The notes under the pieces are model-generated. The model was not told the DNA's origin. It did no database searches and worked only from the letters and a program-made list of their open reading frames with translations. This document shows, one piece after another, positions 46,381 to 54,958 of a stretch of 61,447 bases of DNA. The position numbers and the translations under genes were made by a program. Each line of letters starts with the position of its first letter. Positions within the stretch are counted from its first letter, which is position 1. The DNA is taken from positions 192,877 to 254,323 of the forward strand of contig NZ_KB849177.1 in NCBI RefSeq assembly GCF_000367945.1. Reading direction: 5' to 3'. This DNA comes from Acinetobacter proteolyticus. Its GTDB lineage: Bacteria > Pseudomonadota > Gammaproteobacteria > Pseudomonadales > Moraxellaceae.

Positions 46381-47694
46381 ATGTTTGATTACGTCAATGA
46401 ATTGTGGCAGATTTTCCTAAATCGACCTGACCATCTGGCAGTCTTGAGTATCATCCCTGTGACCGCCTTTGTAACATGGGCGCACGTATGGATGGCATTG
46501 AAAATGGTTTTCTACCCAATCAACTTTTGGGGATTCCATTTAGGACCACTACCTGTAGGTTGGCAAGGGATTGTGCCACGTAAAGCTGGACGTATTTCAG
46601 GCATTATCACCGATAATACATTATCTAAACTGGGTTCATTGCGTGAGTTTTTAGAGGCAATGGATCCTGAAGACATGGCCATGATCATCGGTGAACAAGT
46701 TGGTTTTGAGCTTGAGCATCTGATTGATGAAGTGATGATTGATCGTAATGCGGTACTCTGGGAAAACTTGCCTTATTCGATTAAACGCCGTATCTATGCA
46801 CAAGCACATAAACAGTTGCCAAATACCTTAAGGGAATTAGTGACTGAGCTGACCATGAACGTCGAGTCACTGGTAGATATGCGTGAAATGGTCGTCAGTC
46901 AAATGGAAGGTGATCGCCGTTTGATGGTGCGCATGTTCCTGAAAGTCGGTCAAAAGGAAATTAACTTTATTTGGCATATCAGTGCCTTAATCGGGATGTT
47001 CTTTGGTATTTTCCAAATGATCGTCTGGTTCGTGGTGCCTTGGCACTGGACCGTTCCGTTCTGGGCTGCCATTTGGGGCTTTTTAACCAACTGGATTGCC
47101 ATCTGGATGGTATTTAACCCGATTGAACCGCACTATATCCGCTACCCGCAGATTTTCCGTTTGACCAAAGACCGTAAATTTCCTTGGATTGTGCCCGTCT
47201 TGAAGATTGGAACCTATAATGTTCAAGGCGCATTTATGAAGCGTCAGGAAGAGGTTTCAGATGTATTTGCCAGTGTGGTAACTGAAGATTTAATCACCTT
47301 GAAATCGATTATGACTGAAATGATGTATGGCAGTAAAAAAGACAAAACACGTCGTATTGTCAAGCGTCATATCAATGAAATCATGGAAACTCCATTGGTC
47401 AGAACCTCATTACAGCTATCATTAGGGCCAAGAGAGTATGCTAGACTCAAGACCGACTTGATTGATCGCTCAATTGAAATTACCATGGGACCAGTATGTG
47501 ACCCAGCTCTGAATGCAAGTCGCGCGCAGAAGATCTTTCAAATGTTTAGAGACCGCATCCGTGAACTAACACCGAAAGAGTTCCAGAACCTATTGCGTCC
47601 TGCGTTCCAAGAAGATGAGTGGATCTTGATTGTACTGGGTGGAGTAACTGGTTTCTTTGCTGGTTTAATTCACTTATTTGTTGCTTTCTTATAA
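46381..47694 (+). CDS. DUF445 family membrane protein
   Basis: A 437-residue membrane protein. The DUF445 pattern is seen in FLGLGPLPVGWQGIVPRKAGRISGI-like N-terminal sequence (residues about 50-80), EAMDPEDMAMIIGEQVGFELEHLIDEVM, a central membrane pair near residues 200-245, the repeat-like GTYNVQGAFMKRQEEVSDVFASVV, and a C-terminal membrane helix (WILIVLGGVTGFFAGLIHLFVAFL). The first helix at about residues 20-45 makes three or four membrane segments. Function is not known. It lies upstream of adk on the same strand with an 83-bp gap. Confidence 0.85.
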   Translation: MFDYVNELWQIFLNRPDHLAVLSIIPVTAFVTWAHVWMALKMVFYPINFWGFHLGPLPVGWQGIVPRKAGRISGIITDNTLSKLGSLREFLEAMDPEDMAMIIGEQVGFELEHLIDEVMIDRNAVLWENLPYSIKRRIYAQAHKQLPNTLRELVTELTMNVESLVDMREMVVSQMEGDRRLMVRMFLKVGQKEINFIWHISALIGMFFGIFQMIVWFVVPWHWTVPFWAAIWGFLTNWIAIWMVFNPIEPHYIRYPQIFRLTKDRKFPWIVPVLKIGTYNVQGAFMKRQEEVSDVFASVVTEDLITLKSIMTEMMYGSKKDKTRRIVKRHINEIMETPLVRTSLQLSLGPREYARLKTDLIDRSIEITMGPVCDPALNASRAQKIFQMFRDRIRELTPKEFQNLLRPAFQEDEWILIVLGGVTGFFAGLIHLFVAFL

Positions 47695-47765
47695 TTAATT
47701 TGATGTTGGTTGAGTGATAAGTCTGTATGATATTGCTCAATTTAAGATTTATTGTTTTTAAATGA

Positions 47766-48431
<666 letters not shown>

Positions 48432-48448
48432 TTTAAGTTGCTGATTTT

Positions 48449-48477
48449 AAAAGAGCTCTGGAGATAGGGCTCTTTTT
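48449..48477 (+). terminator. Terminator after adk
   Basis: Arms AAGAGC and GCTCTT with flanking A and T runs, 18 bp past the adk stop. Confidence 0.8.
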
Positions 48478-48492
48478 ATTTGGAGAAGGCTT

Positions 48493-48678
48493 ATGCTACT
48501 AAAAGTTGTTTTGATTTTAGTTGTAATTTTCAGCATCGTTTTATTATTATTTTTATTGTATCAAAGCCAGAGAATGCTGCGCCATGTACAACAGCAGCAA
48601 GCTTTGGAAAATAGAAAAAATGGAAAAGCACGCCAACTGCATCCAAAACTGCAGCAGCAAAAAAAACCTCAGGACTAA
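48493..48678 (+). CDS. Small single-pass membrane protein
   Basis: A 61-residue protein: a strongly hydrophobic helix (residues 3-23, LKVVLILVVIFSIVLLLFLL) followed by a basic, glutamine-rich tail with no cysteine. A GGAGAAGG ribosome binding site eight bases before ATG 48493 supports real translation. The tail is likely cytosolic by the positive-inside rule. No family recognised. Its stop sits inside the shared terminator with nth. Confidence 0.75.
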   Translation: MLLKVVLILVVIFSIVLLLFLLYQSQRMLRHVQQQQALENRKNGKARQLHPKLQQQKKPQD

Positions 48679-48690
48679 CTGAGGTTTTTT
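48661..48690. terminator. Bidirectional terminator overlapping two stop codons
   Basis: Arms AAAACCTCAG and CTGAGGTTTT around GACTAA. The stop codons of the small membrane protein and of nth both lie in the hairpin, a compact convergent arrangement. Confidence 0.92.
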
Positions 48691-49361
48691 ATTGCGATGG
48701 CTTTAGTGGCGCCAAACTCAAATCGATCGGGCCAGTTGCAGACATCGGAAACAATGCATTCACCACACTTTGGTTTACGCGCAATACAGCAATAACGTCC
48801 ATGCAGGATCAGCCAGTGATGGGCATCAATTATAAATTCTTTCGGGATCACTTTAATCAGACGATCTTCTACTTCTACAACATTTTTTCCAACTGCAAGA
48901 CCAGTACGATTACCCACACGGAAAATATGAGTGTCGACTGCCATGGTCGGATGACCAAAGGCCGTATTGAGTACCACGTTCGCCGTTTTACGTCCAACAC
49001 CTGGTAAGGCCTCTAGCTCTTTACGTGTTTCTGGAATTTGGCCTTGATATTGATCCACCAGAATTTGGCAGGTTTTAATCACGTTTTCAGCTTTAGAATT
49101 ATAAAGGCCAATGGTCTTGATATATGATTTTAAACCATCAATTCCAAGGTCTAAAATGGCTTGAGCGGTATTGGCAACAGGATAGAGTTTATCGGTGGCT
49201 TTATTCACGCTCACATCAGTTGCTTGAGCAGAAAGCAATACAGCGATCAGGAGCTCAAAAGGAGAGGAGTAGTTCAGCTCGGTCTGAGGATTCGGTCTCT
49301 GTTCACGTAAACGTTCAAAAAAAGTCTGAATCTGCTTTTTGGTCATATTCTTTACGGGCAT
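48675..49361 (-). CDS. nth: Endonuclease III (DNA glycosylase/AP lyase)
   Basis: Removes oxidised pyrimidines and cuts the abasic site. The 228-residue protein has SPFELLIAVLLSAQATDVSVNKAT, the helix-hairpin-helix LPGVGRKTANVVLN with the catalytic lysine, the catalytic aspartate in VDTHIFRVGNR, and the 4Fe-4S cluster CIARKPKCGECIVSDVC. ATG 49361 follows the rsxB stop directly and has an AGGA ribosome binding site. Nth next to RsxB-like ferredoxin is a common arrangement in Gammaproteobacteria (rsx-nth). Confidence 0.96.
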   Translation of the reverse strand: MPVKNMTKKQIQTFFERLREQRPNPQTELNYSSPFELLIAVLLSAQATDVSVNKATDKLYPVANTAQAILDLGIDGLKSYIKTIGLYNSKAENVIKTCQILVDQYQGQIPETRKELEALPGVGRKTANVVLNTAFGHPTMAVDTHIFRVGNRTGLAVGKNVVEVEDRLIKVIPKEFIIDAHHWLILHGRYCCIARKPKCGECIVSDVCNWPDRFEFGATKAIAIKNLS

Positions 49362-50159
49362 TTAGATGTCCTGCAATTCATTTAAACGTTGTTGTAAAGC
49401 AAGCAACTGTACTTGTTTGGATTCATCAGCACGGACGCTAAGCTGTTTTTCAAGCTTTTTAATTTGAGTGCGTAACTTGGCAAGTTCAATTGTGGTTTTT
49501 GCATCCAGTGCGGGACTTTCTTTGGGTTTGTCTGCTAGCGTAATCACTGGCACATTGTTTTGCGATTGTGAGAATTGAGCAAAGAACTCAATATCAATTT
49601 CTGCACGGACAATGGGCCCCTTACGGCTCAAGCGACGTTTTTCTTCGCGTTGGATATGAGCGTAATAACGATGTCTTAAATCATCCTGTTCGACGGTACG
49701 TTGTGTTGCTGTGGGTAAAGGTTTGGTATCTTCAACTAGATCAATGCAATCGACTGGACAAGGTGGAATGCATAACTCACAACCAGTGCATAGGTCTGTT
49801 AAAATACTGTGCATCAATTTGCCACTACCGATGATGGCATCGACAGGGCAGGCACTAATACATTTGGTACAGCCAATACATTCATCTTCTCGAATCACTG
49901 CTTTGATGCGTTGTGGTCGACCATCAAGTTGAACCTCCCAAACACTAGGTTCAGCTTTTAGTTGGGGGCGTTCTAACAAGACTGCCAGTGCATCTGCAAC
50001 CGGTTGTCCACCAGGCACACATTTATTAGCTTCTTCGCCTTCTGCAATTGATTTTGCATAAGGTAAGCAGCCATCACGATGCCCACATAAACCACATTGC
50101 GTTTGTGGTAACAGTTGGTCGATTTGGACAATAAGCGCGTGTTGTGCAGTTGGGGACAT
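49362..50159 (-). CDS. rsxB: RnfB/RsxB-like electron transport ferredoxin
   Basis: A 265-residue iron-sulfur protein. The N-terminal 4Fe-4S motif is [16 protein letters not shown], with a later CVPGG, followed by two ferredoxin 4Fe-4S motifs, [16 protein letters not shown] and [16 protein letters not shown]. The C-terminus is a basic coiled coil. E. coli RsxB starts with a membrane helix, which is missing here, and the other rsx/rnf genes are absent, so it may act as a soluble electron carrier, possibly for the next-door Nth or a SoxR-like partner. ATG 50159 is preferred: the longer frame would include a TATACT promoter-like hexamer (50191-50196). Confidence 0.88.
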   Translation of the reverse strand: MSPTAQHALIVQIDQLLPQTQCGLCGHRDGCLPYAKSIAEGEEANKCVPGGQPVADALAVLLERPQLKAEPSVWEVQLDGRPQRIKAVIREDECIGCTKCISACPVDAIIGSGKLMHSILTDLCTGCELCIPPCPVDCIDLVEDTKPLPTATQRTVEQDDLRHRYYAHIQREEKRRLSRKGPIVRAEIDIEFFAQFSQSQNNVPVITLADKPKESPALDAKTTIELAKLRTQIKKLEKQLSVRADESKQVQLLALQQRLNELQDI

Positions 50160-50545
50160 GTATCGACAGTGAAGCAAAAACAGGGAGCTTAGTATAGCAA
50201 ATAAAGCTTTAACGCGGCTAAGCAATCTAAAAAGATGTAAATTACTCAGGTGTTTTTTTTGCTTAAAAATGGTGCTAATGATGAAATTTTTTAGTGCATT
50301 TTTGTGTGTAAATTAGTCTATTTTCCTATTTTAAAATGAAGTTCTGTTATGCATTCGGATGCTTTTACTTGTATTTATTATATAAATAACGAACATTTTT
50401 TGATTTAAGGTAATGATTTTAATTGATAAAAAAAGTTAAGTATAAAAATAATATTGTGATGAAATAGTAATCTGTATTTAATAGATGCAAAATTCTATTT
50501 TGGTGCATTTTTCGCACCAAGATAAACCATAGACTCGGGGGATGT
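50160..50545. other. Intergenic region upstream of gdhA
   Basis: A 386-bp AT-rich gap between divergent genes. On the minus strand TATACT at 50191-50196 may be the rsxB -10 element. A perfect hairpin with arms TTGGTGC and GCACCAA around seven bases (50500-50520) lies 25 bp before the gdhA start. No gene or RNA recognised. Confidence 0.55.
50500..50520. promoter_or_regulatory. Inverted repeat before gdhA
   Basis: Arms TTGGTGC and GCACCAA around ATTTTTC. The arms are in the opposite order to an NtrC site (GCACC...GGTGC). It could be an operator or an mRNA hairpin next to the GGGGGA ribosome binding site. Confidence 0.5.
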
Positions 50546-51892
50546 ATGTTGAAATACGATAGCTTAAATGACTTTCTGGATTATGTTAAAGCTAGAGATC
50601 CATATCAACCTGAATTTTTACAAGCGGTCGAAGAAGTGATGACCAGCTTGTGGCCATTCATTCAGAAAAATCCTAAATATGCACAATATGGTTTGTTAGA
50701 GCGACTGGTTGAACCTGAGCGCGCTATTCAGTTCCGTGTCTCATGGATGGATGATCAAGGACAGACTCATGTCAATCGTGGTTTCCGCGTTCAATACAAT
50801 TCTGCAATTGGTCCATACAAAGGGGGAATGCGTTTCCATCCTTCTGTGAATTTGTCCATTTTAAAGTTTTTAGGCTTTGAACAAACTTTTAAAAATGCGC
50901 TAACGACTTTACCGATGGGTGGAGGTAAAGGCGGCTCAGATTTTGATCCTAAAGGTAAATCTGAAGCAGAAATTATGCGCTTCTGCCAAGCCTTAATGCT
51001 TGAGCTATATCGCCATCTCGGTTCGAATACAGATATTCCAGCAGGAGATATCGGAGTGGGTGGCCGTGAAGTGGGCTACATGACTGGGATGATGAAGAAG
51101 TTAAGTAACGACACATCTTGCGTATTTACAGGTAAAGGGATTTCTTTTGGTGGTTCATTGGCTCGTCCAGAAGCGACAGGCTATGGCACGGTATATTTTG
51201 CTGAAGAAATGCTAAAAACCCGTGGCGATAGCTTTGCCAATAAAACCGTATCGATTTCAGGTTCGGGTAATGTTGCACAATATGCAGCAGAAAAGGCCAT
51301 GTTCTTAGGCGCCAAAGTCGTTACTCTGTCAGATTCAAATGGTACGGTTTATTTAAAGAATGGTTTTAGCAAAGCCTTGCTTGATGAAGTGATGGAGCTG
51401 AAAAACATCAAGCGTGGTCGTATGTCAGAATTCGCATCAAAGCATGGTTTTGAATATTTTGAAGGTCAAACGCCATGGCATATTCCTGTGGATATCGCAT
51501 TACCTTGTGCAACACAAAATGAGCTCAATGCTGAAGATGCAGTAACCCTATTATCAAATGGCGTAATCTGCGTCGCAGAGGGAGCTAATATGCCATCTAC
51601 ACTTGAGGCTGTTGAAAAATTTGTTGCGGCGAAAATTCTATATGCACCAGGTAAAGCTTCCAATGCGGGTGGGGTGGCAACCTCTGGTTTAGAAATGTCG
51701 CAAAATGCTAATCGTTTGGGCTGGTCATTTGAACAGGTTGATGAGCGCTTACATGCGATTATGAAAGAAATTCATCGTAACTGTGTGAAATATGGAACCC
51801 AGGAAGATGGCTCGATTAATTATGTGGATGGGGCAAATATTGCAGGTTTTGTAAAAGTTGCCGATGCCATTCTTGCGCAGGGCATTTATTAA
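50546..51892 (+). CDS. gdhA: NADP-specific glutamate dehydrogenase
   Basis: Assimilates ammonia into glutamate. The 448-residue hexameric type matches E. coli GdhA (447). YKGGMRFHPSVNLSILKFLGFEQTFKNALTTLPMGGGKGGSDFDPKGKS holds substrate and catalytic lysines. DIGVGGREVGYM, the Rossmann motif SGSGNVAQYAAEKA and ANAGGVATSGLEMSQN follow in order. ATG 50546 has a GGGGGA ribosome binding site close upstream. Two hairpins follow the stop. Confidence 0.97.
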   Translation: MLKYDSLNDFLDYVKARDPYQPEFLQAVEEVMTSLWPFIQKNPKYAQYGLLERLVEPERAIQFRVSWMDDQGQTHVNRGFRVQYNSAIGPYKGGMRFHPSVNLSILKFLGFEQTFKNALTTLPMGGGKGGSDFDPKGKSEAEIMRFCQALMLELYRHLGSNTDIPAGDIGVGGREVGYMTGMMKKLSNDTSCVFTGKGISFGGSLARPEATGYGTVYFAEEMLKTRGDSFANKTVSISGSGNVAQYAAEKAMFLGAKVVTLSDSNGTVYLKNGFSKALLDEVMELKNIKRGRMSEFASKHGFEYFEGQTPWHIPVDIALPCATQNELNAEDAVTLLSNGVICVAEGANMPSTLEAVEKFVAAKILYAPGKASNAGGVATSGLEMSQNANRLGWSFEQVDERLHAIMKEIHRNCVKYGTQEDGSINYVDGANIAGFVKVADAILAQGIY

Positions 51893-51901
51893 AAATCTTA
51901 T

Positions 51902-51968
51902 GAAATTCCTCTCTCAGAAAGAGGAATTTCCCATAAAAAAATCCGATGACAAAGCATCGGATTTTTTT
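51902..51968. terminator. Two tandem hairpins, second a bidirectional terminator
   Basis: First hairpin: arms GAAATTCCTC and GAGGAATTTC (51902-51930), not followed by T. Second: arms ATCCGATG and CATCGGAT between A and T runs (51934-51968), a strong terminator usable by gdhA and the convergent lipoprotein gene. Confidence 0.9.
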
Positions 51969-51983
51969 ATGTATAGTACGAAA

Positions 51984-53090
51984 TTATGGTTTTTTTACAA
52001 TCTCTTGTTCAACAACCATATCGAGTACGTCTGCAATGCTTGATTGGTCAGCAGCTGGGTTTTTAATGTCAAAACGTTTAACACGTACAATCACACGTTG
52101 TTGTGGGTTGTGCTCAAAACCTTCGATTTGACCGTAGTACAATGACCAGTTTTTATCTGCGTAAGTTTTTAAACCTTTGTCATCATATTTGACTTCACGA
52201 ACTTGCATACAAGTTTGTGGTGCAACACCTGTGCAAGACTTAGTTTCAGGTGAAATTTCTAAGAAAACAGTTTTACCTTCAGATTGGTATTTTGCTTCAG
52301 GGGTCATTTTACCAACGAAAGTATATTTTTGACCTTTCGCATCAGCAATCACTAGTGTTGGTTGCTCTGGATTCGTGGCATTTACTTCAAACGCAATTTG
52401 ACGTTTTTGTAGCAGATCACCTGCGAATTTTTCTTGCGCCATTAATGCTGGTTCACAAGCCATCATGGTTGATGCACCATCACCTGTCGCGATCAAACCA
52501 TTTTCAATTTTCCAAGATGTATTTAAGCGGTTACAACCTGTATCTACAGATAAGCGATCATTGGCTAAGAAGCTTAATACGATTGGACGTTTGGTATCAG
52601 CAGGTTGATATGACCAAGTGTAATTGGTTAACACGTTGCTATTCGTCACTTTTGCACCTGTAAATACATGTTTTTGACCTTTACTATCTGTCACAGTCAA
52701 GATGGCTTGGCCATTCACTGTGCTGATTTCAAATGGTACTTTTTTCTCGCTGAAAATGTCAGCAGATAAGCGTTCTTGCTGCATTAAATCGTCAGCACAA
52801 GCCATCATCGTCGATACAAGCGGAGAGGTTACAATCTTGTTGCCTTCAACAGCCCAAGTACCGCCTTGGTTATTACAACCCGTTTGGATCGCAAGTTTCT
52901 GATCGCTATTAAAAGATAAAACTAAAGGCTTAGATGCCTTAGAACCTTGATAAGTCCAATTATATTCAGTTAAATTTTTTGCAGCAGTTGTATTAATTTG
53001 AGAAATTACATTATCAGTTACATTTTGCACAGTTTGGCACGCCATTAAAGAAAGCGGAAGTAATGCAAGAACTAAATATTTGATTTTCAT
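51984..53090 (-). CDS. META/DUF4377 domain lipoprotein
   Basis: A 368-residue lipoprotein. Signal with lipobox LMAC, cysteine near residue 18. Two META domains follow in tandem, each with LSF......TGCN, a W-containing strand and STMMAC (about residues 42-125 and 155-240). A C-terminal DUF4377 domain has SCTGVAPQTCMQVRE and LYYGQIEGFEHNPQQRVIVRVKRF. META domains resemble E. coli HslJ, tied to heat shock and novobiocin resistance; their action is unclear. ATG 53090 is chosen over TTG 53096. It is monocistronic. Confidence 0.87.
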   Translation of the reverse strand: MKIKYLVLALLPLSLMACQTVQNVTDNVISQINTTAAKNLTEYNWTYQGSKASKPLVLSFNSDQKLAIQTGCNNQGGTWAVEGNKIVTSPLVSTMMACADDLMQQERLSADIFSEKKVPFEISTVNGQAILTVTDSKGQKHVFTGAKVTNSNVLTNYTWSYQPADTKRPIVLSFLANDRLSVDTGCNRLNTSWKIENGLIATGDGASTMMACEPALMAQEKFAGDLLQKRQIAFEVNATNPEQPTLVIADAKGQKYTFVGKMTPEAKYQSEGKTVFLEISPETKSCTGVAPQTCMQVREVKYDDKGLKTYADKNWSLYYGQIEGFEHNPQQRVIVRVKRFDIKNPAADQSSIADVLDMVVEQEIVKKP

Positions 53091-53281
53091 ATTCAAAACA
53101 ACGATAAGTAAATAACAGACATAAGCTTAAAGTATTCTTAAAAAGAGAACATGTCATCCTTTTAGCAATTAAGTTTGTTAAATGTTTCTATTTGTAAAAT
53201 TTTGGAAAAATATAGTAGATTTATAGGCTTGCCGCTATTTTGAGCAAGCCTAATTTATTTTAATGTGATTTAGTTGGATAT

Positions 53282-54055
53282 TTAATCAAAGCGATAAATA
53301 TCCATGCCCAAAGAACCCATCGAGAAGCTACTGTGTACAACGTTGAAGCGATGACCTGTGCCCATAGCGAAAAAGAGTGGGGCAAGATGCTCTAGTGTTG
53401 GATGGTTACGTTGGTTGTAAGGAAGCGTTGGCCAGTCTAGTACCGCATCATAATCTTGATGGGTCAGTTTACTGACCACTGTATTGCGGAAAGTGCTGGC
53501 CCAAGTTGGCACGTCGGCATCTGCTTGCCATGATAATTCAGCAAGATTGTGAGTGATGCTGCCTGAACCGATCAACAGAATTTGTTGCTCACGTAATGGA
53601 GAAAGAACCTGTCCAATTTTATAGATTTCATCTGCATTCATTTGAATCGGCAGTGAAATCTCAATCACAGGGATATCTGCATCTGGGTACATATGCAACA
53701 GTGGCATCCATACGCCATGATCACGTGGACGGGTACTATTTGCATGTGCAGTAATCCCCGCTTCGGCAAATCGTTTAAGAATTTCTTCTGCCAGTTTTGG
53801 TGCACCAGCTGCGGGATAACGAATGTCATATAGCTCAGGTGGAAAACCACGGAAGTCGTGCCAAGTTTGTGGTCGAGTTGATGTATTGACCTCTAGGGCT
53901 TGGCTTTCCCAGTGTGCCGACATCACCACAATGGCTTGAGGTTTAGGTAAATTATTCCCCAAGCGATGAAGTGCTGGACCCACTTGTTCTGGATCAAGCG
54001 CAAGCATGGGTGAACCATGTGAGATAAATAATCCGGGTAAAGTTTGCAGATCCAT
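53282..54055 (-). CDS. LigB-type dioxygenase (DODA/YgiD-like)
   Basis: A 257-residue class III extradiol ring-cleaving dioxygenase family protein. Metal-binding histidines are in LPGLFISHGSPMLAL, VVMSAHWES, and DHGVWMPLLHMYPDADIPVI, and GSGSITHNL follows. It is close to E. coli YgiD, a 4,5-DOPA extradiol dioxygenase. The natural substrate in bacteria is uncertain. Monocistronic, upstream of META lipoprotein on the same strand. Confidence 0.9.
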   Translation of the reverse strand: MDLQTLPGLFISHGSPMLALDPEQVGPALHRLGNNLPKPQAIVVMSAHWESQALEVNTSTRPQTWHDFRGFPPELYDIRYPAAGAPKLAEEILKRFAEAGITAHANSTRPRDHGVWMPLLHMYPDADIPVIEISLPIQMNADEIYKIGQVLSPLREQQILLIGSGSITHNLAELSWQADADVPTWASTFRNTVVSKLTHQDYDAVLDWPTLPYNQRNHPTLEHLAPLFFAMGTGHRFNVVHSSFSMGSLGMDIYRFD

Positions 54056-54155
54056 AAATAACTACCTAAGAAGGAATATAAGCCTATCCTGACAAAATGG
54101 GTATCAATATGACAGCCCTTAAGTTTCAACATGTTGTTCTAAAATTAGAACAGTT

Positions 54156-54635
54156 TTAAGCCCGATGATAGGGATGGTTGTGATTAATGGTCATCGCGCG
54201 ATAAAGTTGCTCAATCAATAAAATACGCACCATTGGATGTGGCATGGTCAGCTTTGATAATGACCAATGCCATGCCGCTGCTTTGCGAACAGCATCGGAA
54301 TGTCCATCTGGACCACCAATCGCAATCGCAATATCATTGCCTTCAAGCATCCATTGTTTCATCGTGTCGGCTAATTTTTCTGTACTGAGTTCGCGACCAC
54401 CGACTTCTAAAGCAATCAATGTTTCATTGGGCTTGAGTACATTTAGAATGCTGTCGCCTTCAATTTGACAGTATTTTAAAATATCTGCTTCAGAATCATT
54501 CTTGCCACGTTTTGCCATTGGAAGTTCGATTACCTGCGTTTGTACAAAGGGCTGAATACGCTTGAAATAGTCTTCAAATCCAGTTAACACCCAAGCAGGC
54601 ATTTTTTGACCAATGGTGAGAATGCGAATTTTCAT
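54156..54635 (-). CDS. rlmH: 23S rRNA pseudouridine1915 N3-methyltransferase
   Basis: A SPOUT methyltransferase acting on the 70S ribosome. At 159 residues it is the usual length. KIRILTIGQKMPAWV starts the protein, IALEVGGRELSTEKLAD is central, and IAIAIGGPDGHSDAVRK with LSKLTMPHPMVRILLIEQLYRAMTINHNHPYHR forms the trefoil knot. In E. coli it sits between rsfS and mrdA; here mrdA is 9 kb away. Confidence 0.97.
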   Translation of the reverse strand: MKIRILTIGQKMPAWVLTGFEDYFKRIQPFVQTQVIELPMAKRGKNDSEADILKYCQIEGDSILNVLKPNETLIALEVGGRELSTEKLADTMKQWMLEGNDIAIAIGGPDGHSDAVRKAAAWHWSLSKLTMPHPMVRILLIEQLYRAMTINHNHPYHRA

Positions 54636-54958
54636 AGGGTGTCGTTGATTGAGGAAATGAACCCTATTATAAACCCTGTTCTTTGTCGCATGCAGGTAAG
54701 TATGGTTTATCTAGTCATAAAAAATACAACAAGCAGTGGTAGCCTAGTCATAAAAAACGCAGCTCAAAATGCGTATGAGCTGCGATCAAAGTGTCATCCG
54801 TCTGGAGTTCGGATGACGCTAAAATGAGTGCAGAGTCAAATTTAGCCTTTGTTTTTATCGACTCTATTTTATTATGCAAGATATTGGTTATTTTTCAACC
54901 GAATTGTGTAACAAAAAAAGAGAGCCGAAGCTCTCTTTTATTTCCAATCATTTACAGA
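54636..54958. other. Hairpin-rich intergenic region between rlmH and lon
   Basis: A 323-bp gap upstream of rlmH and downstream of lon. It holds a direct repeat of CTAGTCATAAAAAA (54711-54724 and 54744-54757), a hairpin with arms CGCAGCTC and GAGCTGCG (54758-54784), a hairpin with arms GTCATCCG and CGGATGAC (54793-54817), and the lon terminator. No reading frame looks real. A small RNA or a dispersed palindromic element is possible. Confidence 0.6.
54916..54939 (-). terminator. Terminator after lon
   Basis: Arms AAAAGAGAGC and GCTCTCTTTT around CGAA; on the minus strand a T run follows, 20 bp after the lon stop. Confidence 0.92.
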
